Shown piece by piece: positions 8,305-16,919 of a stretch of 64,000 nt of DNA. Within the stretch, counting starts at the first letter, position 1. The number at the start of each line of letters is the position of its first letter. The notes below the pieces were generated by a model. It was not told where the DNA came from, made no database searches, and was given only the letters and a program-made list of their open reading frames with translations. This DNA is from Planctomycetota bacterium (GTDB lineage Bacteria > Planctomycetota > Planctomycetia > Pirellulales > UBA7805), in assembly GCA_021413705.1 (NCBI GenBank), contig JAIOPX010000239.1:1-64000 (forward strand). The letters run 5' to 3'. The position numbers and the translations under genes are program-made.

Positions 8305-9594
8305 TTACTTGCTTTTACGACCTGTCACCCGCACCAGATCTCCACCGGCCGTGCGCAGGTCGAATCCGTAGGCGCCGTCTTTCTTGGCCAGTTCCTTCCA
8401 TCCGCCATTCTCGCGGTCGAAAAGCTCAACCTTCGCGCCATCATCGCCTGCCACGGTGAAGGACATTTGCTGGGGGCCATAGGCGTTGTGGTTCGCAATC
8501 CACACGGCGTCCGCGCCGTCAGGATACTTGAAGAATCCAACTACAGCTTCACCGCCTCGAACCTGGAACCAGAAATCCGCCGGAAAGGCTTCCAGCCGCC
8601 AGGGAATGTCCTTGGGCTTGTCCTTGCCATCCTGCCACTTGGTGGTCTGCGTGGAATAGACCTGGTTGGGCCGGCCAATCTTGCCGATCTCGGGATAGAG
8701 CTTGTGCATCTCCTGACCGATTTTCACGTAGTGGAAAGAGCGGTCCTTGGGATTGACGTTACCCTGCTCGTCGAACGGCCCGTCGATAAACCAGAGCACC
8801 ACTTTCTGTCCGAACGCGATCGACGTGTTGACCGAGTATGAATTGCGATTGTAGTTGCTCACCAGTTGCCAACTTCCGAACACGCCATCCTGCGTCGGGA
8901 CATAATTGCGATACCAATTTAAGCCGGCAAAGTGCCACACAAAGCCCCGCTCCCAGGGATAGTCGTAGTAGGCGTGGACACCCGGCTTGGCTTTCGGCGC
9001 GTTGGCGTAGATCACCTGGTACGTTCCCATCCAGATAGGATGGGTGGGATCCCACTCTTTGAGCATTGTGATGCACTCGTCGATGTTCTTGCCATCAGTG
9101 CAACCGAACCAGGAAAGCTTTTCATTCCAGATGTTGTAGCCCCACACGGCTTTGTCGCCGCGCAGCTTTTCCATGATCGGTTTGAGATTCACGCGCTGCT
9201 CGGGACGGCGGAAGTCGGTGTTGATGTCTCCCTTCCAGGCCAGCAGGTCGAGCATCATCTTCACGTCATGTTTGCGGCACAGTTCCAGCCGCCAATCGCG
9301 GTAGGGACAGTGAATGCAGTTGAAGCCCGACTTCTTCATGTTGATCAGCAAGTTCTCAAATGCCTTCGGATCGGTCGTGAAGCGGTCCGCTTCGCCATAA
9401 GGCTTGGATAGGGTGAAGGCGTATTCGGTCGGGAGAGCCGGCTTGGTGGCCGCCGACTGCGCCGGAGTTTGGGCCTTGGGGGCGTCCTTTTTCTTGTCTT
9501 CCGCTCTCAAGTTCCCGGCGGGAATCCCCAGCAGCAGGACGAACAGGAAAACCAGCGAGAAACGTCCTATATCACGGCAATTGAGAAGAGGCAT
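8305..9594 (-). CDS. secreted TIM-barrel glycosidase-like protein, paralogue C
   Basis: A 429-residue exported protein (signal peptide about 1-31), then a charged, Ala/Lys-rich linker and the same barrel plus beta-domain layout as paralogues A and B. Shared blocks: FENLLINMKKSGFNCIHCPYRDWRLELCRKHD, AVWGYNIWNEKLSWFG, WDPTHPIWMG, VVLWFIDGP, and VVGFFKYPDGADAVWIANHNAYGP. This copy keeps a WNE motif (E158) like the acid/base glutamate of clan-A glycosidases, so it is the best candidate for an active enzyme. The ATG at 9594 was chosen over an upstream ATG at 9636 because it starts the signal peptide. First gene of an operon with the aldolase at 7365-8288. Confidence 0.82.
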   Translation of the reverse strand: MPLLNCRDIGRFSLVFLFVLLLGIPAGNLRAEDKKKDAPKAQTPAQSAATKPALPTEYAFTLSKPYGEADRFTTDPKAFENLLINMKKSGFNCIHCPYRDWRLELCRKHDVKMMLDLLAWKGDINTDFRRPEQRVNLKPIMEKLRGDKAVWGYNIWNEKLSWFGCTDGKNIDECITMLKEWDPTHPIWMGTYQVIYANAPKAKPGVHAYYDYPWERGFVWHFAGLNWYRNYVPTQDGVFGSWQLVSNYNRNSYSVNTSIAFGQKVVLWFIDGPFDEQGNVNPKDRSFHYVKIGQEMHKLYPEIGKIGRPNQVYSTQTTKWQDGKDKPKDIPWRLEAFPADFWFQVRGGEAVVGFFKYPDGADAVWIANHNAYGPQQMSFTVAGDDGAKVELFDRENGGWKELAKKDGAYGFDLRTAGGDLVRVTGRKSK

Positions 9595-9696
9595 GGGGGG
9601 CTCGCTTAGGGGGGAGGGAACTGGGGCAGGAAACAAATCCCGAAAGAACGGGGCCGGTCTTTACTGCATTTTACTTGCGTTGGAACTCCTCAGCAA

Positions 9697-9711
9697 GTAA
9701 TATATGTGATG
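9697..9711 (+). promoter_or_regulatory. recurrent AT-rich near-palindrome (candidate operator), site a
   Basis: GTAATATATGTGATG. With its 5' flank (CAGCAAGTAATATATGT) it is almost identical to site b at 13177, which precedes the paralogous PEP-CTERM gene. It lies 103 bp upstream of the minus-strand gene at 9594 and about 410 bp before the plus-strand gene at 10120. Confidence 0.5.
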
Positions 9712-10083
9712 ACATCCAACCGCACGAGTGATCTTAACTCGCGGTTTGTTCTCAATTTCGAGCAACGCTTATGATAGTCAACGACCCGTGCAGGCATTCG
9801 CCTAACGTGGATCGGTGATTTCACCGCAGGTTTTGCAGGCGTTTGCTGCTCGACAGTCCCAACGGCGTTTGATCGCCGTCGCCAGCCCCAGCGCTGGCGC
9901 CTCGACATTGACCCTCCGATTGCCCACGGGCGATTCCGGTTGATTCAAGTTGGCTCGTCGGCCTCGCCGGGATAAGCATCTCCGCAACTCGCCGCAATTG
10001 ACCAAGGCCCTCGCTGAGACGATAGCGCTCAGCGACGTCATTGGCCATTGCACGGCTTTGCATTGGACTCATTGAGAATGCCC

Positions 10084-10100
10084 CGAAGCGTAACGCTTCG
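10084..10100 (+). promoter_or_regulatory. leader hairpin next to the ribosome binding site
   Basis: Perfect 7-bp stem CGAAGCG / CGCTTCG with loop TAA, ending about 10 bases before the GGAG of the 10120 gene. It could affect mRNA stability or translation start, or be an extragenic palindrome; function not shown. Confidence 0.35.
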
Positions 10101-10119
10101 CCAACCATAGGAGATGTAA

Positions 10120-13065
10120 ATGTCCATTAACAACCGCAGCCAAGCGCACCCAAGGCGAAAGCCTTGCCAGGCGCGAGCCCAACGACAAAGGGTCTTGTTT
10201 ACGGTTTGGGGCGGCGGCGGGGTATGTTTTATTTTGGCCTTATTTCTGCTGGTGGCGGTCGTGTCTCCCCAGAGCGCTCCCGCGGGTACTTTCTACAACT
10301 TCGCCAGCGGCGGCGCTGGTCCGTGGGACAATGCCACGACTGCCGTTTGGGGAAATGTCAGCGGAGGACCATACAACACCACCTGGAGTTCTGGCAATAC
10401 TGCCACGTTTGAAACCACGGGTGGCGCTGTTACCGTCAGCGGCACGATCTCCAGTGTCACCGGCCTGACTTTCAACACCACAGGCTATTCGCTCAGCGGC
10501 GGCACGATCACACTGACCGGCGCTCCAGCGCTCAATGCCAATTTCGCGAGCACGTCGAACACGGCCATCAGTTCGAGCCTCACATCGGGCGCCGGAGTGA
10601 ACGTCAGCAAGACGGGCACAGGCAAGATTACGCTCAGCGGCTCGTCCACGCTCGGCAACGGAACCCTCGTGATGAGTAACGGCACTTTAGTCCTTAGCGG
10701 AGTTCAGACAGGCACCATCGGAGCAGTAACCGTCAACAACACCAACAATGCCGCCAATGGATGGTTTGAAGTTGCGCCGGGCGCCAGTTGGACCGTTTCA
10801 TCTCTGACCGTTGCCGGCGCAGGCACGACCAACGGGGCCGTGATGCACCAGACGGGCGGCGCGCTGACTACCAGTGGCGCGTTTACGGTCGGTTCAGGCA
10901 CGCTGAACTCTAGCGCGTTTCATTATATGAGTGGCGGAACGCTCAGCGTGGGGACCAATCTGCAGGTGGGCGGAAGCCAACAGGGCCTCAGTAATTTCAG
11001 CATCAGCGGCGGTGCGGTGACTGTCACCGGCAACACTCGCATTGGCGGCACGAACAACAACAATGATACGGGCTTTTTCGATGTCTTCGGCGGTTCGCTG
11101 ACAACCGCCACGATGACCTTGCAGCCGAATCAGGACGGGCAAGGGACTCTCCACATGGGGGGCACCGGTGCGGTGAGTGTCACGGGCGCCGCCGGCATTG
11201 TGCTGGGTGGGATCAGCGGCGCGAATACCCGCGGGCCAGGGATTATCAATCTGGCCGGAGGGACCATCACCACCCAAAAAATCGTCAAGGCATCGGCGAA
11301 CACGGCGGCCGCCGCCACGGGTGGGAATCACCTCAACTTCAACGGCGGTACGCTCCAGGCGTCCGCGACGAATAATACCGACTTCCTTGGTGGCACGGCC
11401 AACCCTGCGGCTGGGAACAACTCGTTGGGGGTCGCTGGCTCGGCCCCGTTCGTGCGAATCTACAGCGGCGGCGCGACGATCGACACAAACGGTTTTGACG
11501 TAACGGCCAATCCCGCGTTTCTCCCCAGGGCCACTGCGACACTTTCGGGCATCGCCTCGGTGGCGATCACCAACTCGGGCAGCAATTATTCCATTGCCTC
11601 GGGTAACTTTGCTGCGGGTGGCAATCAAGTCACCTTTACGGGCGGGGGTGGCTCGGGAGCCACGGGCCGTGTTGTTCTCGACACGAACGGGGGGATCGCG
11701 GGAGTCATTATCACCGATCCCGGCACTGGATATTCCTCGGCGCCAACAATGTCGATCGTGGGACCCGTCTTGGGGCCTGGTGGAGTGGCTGCCACGTTCG
11801 GCACAGTCACCCTACGCTCGTCGGCCGTCGGCGGACTGACGAAGATCGGCGCTGGAATATTGACACTGGCCAGCGGGGCCAGTGCATATACCGGCGCAAC
11901 AACAGTCAATGGCGGAATCTTGAGCATCGGCACTCTAGCCAACGGCGGCGCGAACAGCAGCATCGGGGCATCGAGCAACGCGGCGGCCAACCTGATCCTC
12001 AACGGCGGTACGCTGCGCTATACCGGCGGCGCAATCAGCACGGATCGGCTCTTTAGCGTCGGGACCAGTAATGGCACGCTCCAGTCCAATGGATCTGGAC
12101 CTGTGAACTTTACCAACACCGGCGCCATGGGATTCAACGGCCAAGCCGGCGCACGTCTGCTGAGCCTGATGGGAACCGACACTGGTGCCAACACCATCGC
12201 CGCCAGCATTGGCGACAACGGTGGCGGCACGGCGCTGACCAAGATTGGCAATGGCCAATGGATCCTTACGGGCAACAACACGTACACTGGTAACACTGCG
12301 ATCAACCAGGGAACGCTCGCGTTGTCCCATGTGTCCAACAACAATATCTCCGGCACACCCTTGATCACTCTGGTGGGGGGCGCCTTCCTCGAAACGACAG
12401 CACTGGGCAGCGGTCTATTGACATCTGCTGATCTCATCCTGGCCCCAAACCAAAAACTGACGGGAACCGGAACCATCAACGGGAACCTCACTGTCGCCGC
12501 CAATTCCAGGCTCGCGCCCGGCAACAGCCCTGGTGCTTTGTTCGAAGATGGCGATCAAACTTGGGACGACGATGGCATCTATGAGTTTGAGATCAACGAC
12601 GCTGGCGCGGCCAACCCGATCCCCTTCAGCGGAACGGCCGGCAACGACCCCGGCTGGGACCTCATGAACATCGACGGCTCGCTGACGATCGCGTCCACTA
12701 ATACCGACCCGTTCGTCATCGAACTGATAGGCCTGACGCTGGCCAACGCTCCCGGCACGGTCAATGACTTTGACAATACACTCTCCTATGCCTGGTTAAT
12801 CGCCGACTCCACCAGCAACGTGAGCGGCTACGCGGCCGATAAGTTCGCGATTGATGACAGCCAATTCCTGTCGGCCAATCCCTATGGCGGAACCTTTAGC
12901 GTAGTGCTGGGTAGCTCTTTCGGCGGCGATGACTCCCAGGTCTGGCTCGCGTACACTGCGGCCGCTATTACCGCCGTACCCGAACCTGGGACTCTGGCCT
13001 TGGCGGCGATAGGACTAGCAGGCCTGGGATTGGCGGTTTGTCGACGTCTTTATCGGCTGGCTTAG
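10120..13065 (+). CDS. PEP-CTERM autotransporter-strand-repeat surface protein
   Basis: A 981-residue exported protein. A long N-region with many basic residues (1-26) precedes a hydrophobic export segment (about 27-50). The body is Gly/Thr/Ser/Asn-rich, with repeated units such as GLTKIGAGILTLASGASAYTG and ALTKIGNGQWILTGNNTYTG, typical of PF12951-like passenger strand repeats that form beta-helices. A terminal module (APGNSPGALF to DPGWDLMNIDGSL) precedes the sorting tail VPEPGTLALAAIG-hydrophobic-CRRLYRLA, the signal recognised by exosortase. Such proteins are exported, cleaved and often glycosylated, and act in the matrix or at the surface. GGAG 6 bases before the ATG supports the start. 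Closely related to the next gene downstream. Confidence 0.88.
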   Translation: MSINNRSQAHPRRKPCQARAQRQRVLFTVWGGGGVCFILALFLLVAVVSPQSAPAGTFYNFASGGAGPWDNATTAVWGNVSGGPYNTTWSSGNTATFETTGGAVTVSGTISSVTGLTFNTTGYSLSGGTITLTGAPALNANFASTSNTAISSSLTSGAGVNVSKTGTGKITLSGSSTLGNGTLVMSNGTLVLSGVQTGTIGAVTVNNTNNAANGWFEVAPGASWTVSSLTVAGAGTTNGAVMHQTGGALTTSGAFTVGSGTLNSSAFHYMSGGTLSVGTNLQVGGSQQGLSNFSISGGAVTVTGNTRIGGTNNNNDTGFFDVFGGSLTTATMTLQPNQDGQGTLHMGGTGAVSVTGAAGIVLGGISGANTRGPGIINLAGGTITTQKIVKASANTAAAATGGNHLNFNGGTLQASATNNTDFLGGTANPAAGNNSLGVAGSAPFVRIYSGGATIDTNGFDVTANPAFLPRATATLSGIASVAITNSGSNYSIASGNFAAGGNQVTFTGGGGSGATGRVVLDTNGGIAGVIITDPGTGYSSAPTMSIVGPVLGPGGVAATFGTVTLRSSAVGGLTKIGAGILTLASGASAYTGATTVNGGILSIGTLANGGANSSIGASSNAAANLILNGGTLRYTGGAISTDRLFSVGTSNGTLQSNGSGPVNFTNTGAMGFNGQAGARLLSLMGTDTGANTIAASIGDNGGGTALTKIGNGQWILTGNNTYTGNTAINQGTLALSHVSNNNISGTPLITLVGGAFLETTALGSGLLTSADLILAPNQKLTGTGTINGNLTVAANSRLAPGNSPGALFEDGDQTWDDDGIYEFEINDAGAANPIPFSGTAGNDPGWDLMNIDGSLTIASTNTDPFVIELIGLTLANAPGTVNDFDNTLSYAWLIADSTSNVSGYAADKFAIDDSQFLSANPYGGTFSVVLGSSFGGDDSQVWLAYTAAAITAVPEPGTLALAAIGLAGLGLAVCRRLYRLA

Positions 13066-13176
13066 CGCTGGCCGGTTTAAAATTGGGCTGATCAACTATC
13101 TCTCAACCGCGCACACCCCACCCATAAGAGTGGCTTCCTGAGGGGCATTTCGCTTGCCTCGGCAAGAGGTCAGCAA

Positions 13177-13191
13177 GTAATATATGTTATG
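13177..13191 (+). promoter_or_regulatory. recurrent AT-rich near-palindrome (candidate operator), site b
   Basis: GTAATATATGTTATG, 125 bp before the 13317 gene. A perfect CTTGCC-TC-GGCAAG hairpin sits just upstream at 13153-13166. Nearly identical to site a. Confidence 0.55.
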
Positions 13192-13316
13192 TGCAAGGTT
13201 GGCACATGATCACCCTCGTGGAGCAGCCGAGTTCTCGGCAGCATGGACCGTCGAAGTATTCCTGGCGTATCCCGTCACTTTTTAGCCATTCTCAATCGAC
13301 CGGCTAGGGCAGTCAA

Positions 13317-16300
13317 ATGATCCGCACATTTACCATGCGACATTTCCGCGCGCACTTTGTGCTCGCATTCGCTTCCGTGGTGTTACTGAACACGACACCG
13401 TTAGCTTTTGCCACCCCTATCACTAGCGGGCTGCAACTTTGGCTCGATGGTTCTGATCCCGACGGCGACGCGGTCGTCGAGGGAGTTGGCGAAACCGGCA
13501 TCTCAGGCGCCACGATCACTTGGGCCGATAAATCCGGCAACACTCGCAACTTCACGCAATCGACCGCTGCGCGCCAACCCGTCTATACCGCTACGGGATT
13601 CTCCAACTCCAAGGGCGCTTTTGACTTCACGGGGGGTAACGGGGTGGACGCTAACGGCGACACGCTTTTCTACGGCGGCGCCGGCCCACTCACGCCCGGC
13701 GACGATGATTACACCTATGTCGTCGTTTGGAATGCCGATCTAACCAATCAGTTCCGTTATGCCTATACACAAGGCGACGGCGCCGGCAACGGCGAGCGCG
13801 GCGGCTTGATCTTGTCGAACACAACCTATGGATTCAATGGGCTGAATGCGGACGCCAATGGGTTTGTGCCGTACACTGCTGCCCAAAGAAACCTGTCGAT
13901 TATGCAGGTGGATACCACGACGCGATTTGGCTTAGGGGGCGCCAATCCCAACGTGCGGATTTACGACGAGGGAACACTATCGACCGCACTGACAGGCAAC
14001 CCCACGACCCTCAACATTCAACAAGGGCAGACCTATGTGGCGAGCAGCGTAAGCACGACCGAGTTTTTCGACGGGAAAATCGCCGAGATCATGGTGTACG
14101 ATCGAGTGCTGAGCATCAACGAAGTGAATCAGGTGGGAAATTACCTGTGGGTGAAATACGACGCCCCGTGGGCAAGCACCACGACGGCGACGCAGTATTG
14201 GGATGGCAACGGCAACACGGCAGGCGCCAGCGCCACTCCCAATGGCACCTGGGGAACGAGCAATTTTTGGAATAGCGACGTGGCGGGTGGCGCCGGGACT
14301 TTCAAGACGACTACGGTCGCACAGGACGCCGTCATTTTTTCGGCGGGAGGCGATGCTACCGGAGCCTACACGGTTACGGTCAGTGGCAATCAGGAAGCCG
14401 GTTCCATTGTCTTTGAAGACGGTAGCGCCACGATCACAGGTGGAACAAGCCTTTCCATTTGGGGATCTGTTACCCACAACAGCACGGGTGCCACAACGAT
14501 CAACAGCCCGAGTGTAGGGGTATCCACGTTGGCTCACAATAACGGAAAACTGGTTCTCAATGGCGCCAACGCAACAACGACAAATACCTGGACCATTCAG
14601 AACTCGGGTAACGCCGCCAACGGCTGGCTGGAGGTCGCACCCGGGGGAGACTGGAAAGCATCAGCGATCAACGTCGGAGGCACCAGCACTGTTAATGGAG
14701 CCGTGATGCATCAGACCGGTGGTTCCTTATCGGTTAACGGAGCAGTCACAGTCGGATCGGGAACCACAAATTCGATCGCGTTTTATTACATGAGCGGAGG
14801 CACTTTGAATTCGGCCAGCATGAGGGTCGGAGGCACAGCGGCGAATAGTTCGTATTTTGGCATGAGCGCCGGGACGTTATCAGTCGCAGGAAATCTTCAG
14901 GTCGCGGAAAGCAACGTCAATGGAGGTGTGGCATACTTCGATCTTTTAGGAGGCTCCGCGACGGCGGCCACGATAACCACCAATGGCTTTCAAGACGGCA
15001 AACAATTCGTCAATGTCGGCGGAGGTACGCTTTCCGTCACGGGTGCGGGAGGAGTTACTCTCGGCGGCAGCGGTGTGCAAAACCGCTCACCAGGTAGGCT
15101 CACGCTGGCAGGAGGCGTTACCAGCGTTCAGAAAATCGTGAAAAACACGGCAACCGATCCAACACAGGATCCAAGTACTGTGTTTTTCAATGGGGGCACC
15201 CTGCGTGCCCTAGCAACCAATAATACAGACTTTTTGGGCGGGGTTGCGAATCCAGGAGTTGGCAGTATCTCCTTGGGAAATACGGGGGTAGCACCCTTTG
15301 TAAGGATTCTCAGCGGCGGCGGGACTATTGATACGAATGGCGCCGATGTCACCGCAAACACCCGGTTTCTGGGGCCAATCACTTCGACTGGGCTGAGCAT
15401 AGCTTCTGTACCTGTAACTACATTGGGTAGTAATTATTCGATTCCTTCAAATAGCAACACCAATACCAACCAAATGTTGACCTTCACCGGGGGCGGCGGT
15501 ACGGGCGCTATCGGACGCGTTGTTCTTGATGCCAACGGCGGAATCGCCGGGATCATCATCACCGACCCAGGTTCCGGCTACACTTCGGCCCCGACTTCTA
15601 TAACGATCGCCAACTCTATATTGGGCCCCGGTGGACTGGCAGCCGTGCTGGGAACCGCTGTGATGCGGCCAGCAGATGCGGGTGGACTCACAAAAGTTGG
15701 CTCTGGCATTCTCACGCTCGCGCGCGGCGATAGCGAATACTTGGGGCCAACGAGCATTAACGCAGGTGTACTCAGCCTGGGAACCCTGGCCAACGGTGGT
15801 GCGAACAGCAGCATTGGGAAGTCCAGTTCAGTTGCTGGAAACCTGATTCTCAACGGCGGCACGCTCCGCTATACCGGCGGCGCGGTCGGTACGGACCGGC
15901 TCTTCAGCGTCGGTACAAGCAACGGTACTTTCGAGACCAACGGGGGCGGTGCTGTTAATTTCTCGAACGCCGGTGCGATGGGATTCAATGGCCAATCGGG
16001 CGCGCGCACCCTTACGCTTACAGGCACGAACACTGGCGCCAACACCATCGCCGCCGTCATTGGAAACAACGGCGGGGCAACATCGCTCACGAAATCCGGC
16101 AGCGGAAATTGGACGCTTAGTGGCAACAGCTCCTATTCAGGCCCAACCCTGGTCAGCCAGGGAACTCTAGCCCTGCTGAACAACAATAACAATAACATCT
16201 CAGGTTCTACCACGATCAACATTGCGGGTGGAGCTTTCCTCGACACGACGGGCTTGGGGTCGGGCTTGCAGATTTCTCGCGATCTCATTCTCGCCGGCGG

Positions 16301-16919
16301 ACAGACTCTTAAGGGAACCGGCACCGTGCTGGGAAATCTCACAGTCGCTGCCGGATCGAAGCTTTCGCCCGGCAGTAGCCCCGGCACGATCAACCAGGTG
16401 GGTATCCAAACCTGGGATCCTGCCGGCGCACTGGTGGTGGAAATGAACGATGCACTGGGTACCGCCGGGAGCGACCCGGGTTGGGACTTGCTCAATATCA
16501 CCGGCTCGCTTGACCTGAGCGGCTTGGGTACGGGCAATGAGTTCATTATTGAACTAACCAGCCTGGATTTGGCGAATGCTCCCGGCTTGGCGGCGAACTT
16601 CAATCCGCTGAACTATTATGAGTGGCTCATCGTGGATACGACCAACGACATCGCCACCTACAGCGGCGCCAACCAGTTCACCGTCGACACCACCGCCTTC
16701 GACAACAGTTTCAGCGGTACGTTCAGCGTGCTTCGTGGCGATCAGGCGTCTGGGGACAACACCCAGCTTTACTTGGTGTATGCAGCAGCCCAAACGGAAG
16801 TCGTCCCCGAGCCCAGCACCCTGGCCTTGGGAGCCTTGGGAATGCTGGGACTGGGTGTGTTAGCCGCACGACGGCGCAGGAAGCAAAAAATAGACGCCTC
16901 GAGCAAACCCAAGTTTTAG
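13317..16919 (+). CDS. LamG-like plus strand-repeat PEP-CTERM surface protein
   Basis: A 1,200-residue exported protein. After the signal peptide (about 1-32) comes a concanavalin/LamG-like domain (about 35-280), beginning TSGLQLWLDGSDPDGD and ending FDGKIAEIMVYDRVLSINEVN, a typical carbohydrate-binding jelly-roll pattern. The remaining 900 residues are strand repeats collinear with the 10120 protein, including the same MHQTGG, NNTDFLGG, IIITDPGSGY and GGANSSIG blocks. It ends with SPGSSPGTINQ, DPGWDLLNITGSLDL and the sorting tail VPEPSTLALGALGMLGLG-ARRRRKQ. The pair looks like a tandem duplication in which one copy gained or lost the LamG-like domain. Its stop codon interlocks with that of the convergent GH32 gene. 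Confidence 0.88.
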   Translation: MIRTFTMRHFRAHFVLAFASVVLLNTTPLAFATPITSGLQLWLDGSDPDGDAVVEGVGETGISGATITWADKSGNTRNFTQSTAARQPVYTATGFSNSKGAFDFTGGNGVDANGDTLFYGGAGPLTPGDDDYTYVVVWNADLTNQFRYAYTQGDGAGNGERGGLILSNTTYGFNGLNADANGFVPYTAAQRNLSIMQVDTTTRFGLGGANPNVRIYDEGTLSTALTGNPTTLNIQQGQTYVASSVSTTEFFDGKIAEIMVYDRVLSINEVNQVGNYLWVKYDAPWASTTTATQYWDGNGNTAGASATPNGTWGTSNFWNSDVAGGAGTFKTTTVAQDAVIFSAGGDATGAYTVTVSGNQEAGSIVFEDGSATITGGTSLSIWGSVTHNSTGATTINSPSVGVSTLAHNNGKLVLNGANATTTNTWTIQNSGNAANGWLEVAPGGDWKASAINVGGTSTVNGAVMHQTGGSLSVNGAVTVGSGTTNSIAFYYMSGGTLNSASMRVGGTAANSSYFGMSAGTLSVAGNLQVAESNVNGGVAYFDLLGGSATAATITTNGFQDGKQFVNVGGGTLSVTGAGGVTLGGSGVQNRSPGRLTLAGGVTSVQKIVKNTATDPTQDPSTVFFNGGTLRALATNNTDFLGGVANPGVGSISLGNTGVAPFVRILSGGGTIDTNGADVTANTRFLGPITSTGLSIASVPVTTLGSNYSIPSNSNTNTNQMLTFTGGGGTGAIGRVVLDANGGIAGIIITDPGSGYTSAPTSITIANSILGPGGLAAVLGTAVMRPADAGGLTKVGSGILTLARGDSEYLGPTSINAGVLSLGTLANGGANSSIGKSSSVAGNLILNGGTLRYTGGAVGTDRLFSVGTSNGTFETNGGGAVNFSNAGAMGFNGQSGARTLTLTGTNTGANTIAAVIGNNGGATSLTKSGSGNWTLSGNSSYSGPTLVSQGTLALLNNNNNNISGSTTINIAGGAFLDTTGLGSGLQISRDLILAGGQTLKGTGTVLGNLTVAAGSKLSPGSSPGTINQVGIQTWDPAGALVVEMNDALGTAGSDPGWDLLNITGSLDLSGLGTGNEFIIELTSLDLANAPGLAANFNPLNYYEWLIVDTTNDIATYSGANQFTVDTTAFDNSFSGTFSVLRGDQASGDNTQLYLVYAAAQTEVVPEPSTLALGALGMLGLGVLAARRRRKQKIDASSKPKF

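Larger units (their letters stand above)
9595..10119. other. 525-bp intergenic region: candidate operator, promoter and leader hairpin
   Basis: No convincing gene; overlapping minus-strand frames of 72-95 codons compete with each other and lack ribosome binding sites. It holds the candidate operator at 9697-9711 with inverted arms TTACTTGC (9671-9678) and GCAAGTAA (9693-9700). A TATGAT hexamer at 9770-9775 could be the -10 box for the gene starting at 10120, with only a weak TTGTTC upstream. A hairpin at 10084-10100 lies just before the ribosome binding site. Confidence 0.45.

Noticed and set aside
9690-10108. overlapping 72-95-codon minus-strand frames in the gap before 10120
   Set aside because: Three frames compete, none has a ribosome binding site or a recognisable motif, and the stretch contains promoter-like and operator-like elements instead.
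10894-11628. 244-codon minus-strand frame in the 10120 gene
   Set aside because: Arg/Gly/Ala-rich antisense shadow of strand repeats, as in all the large repeat genes.
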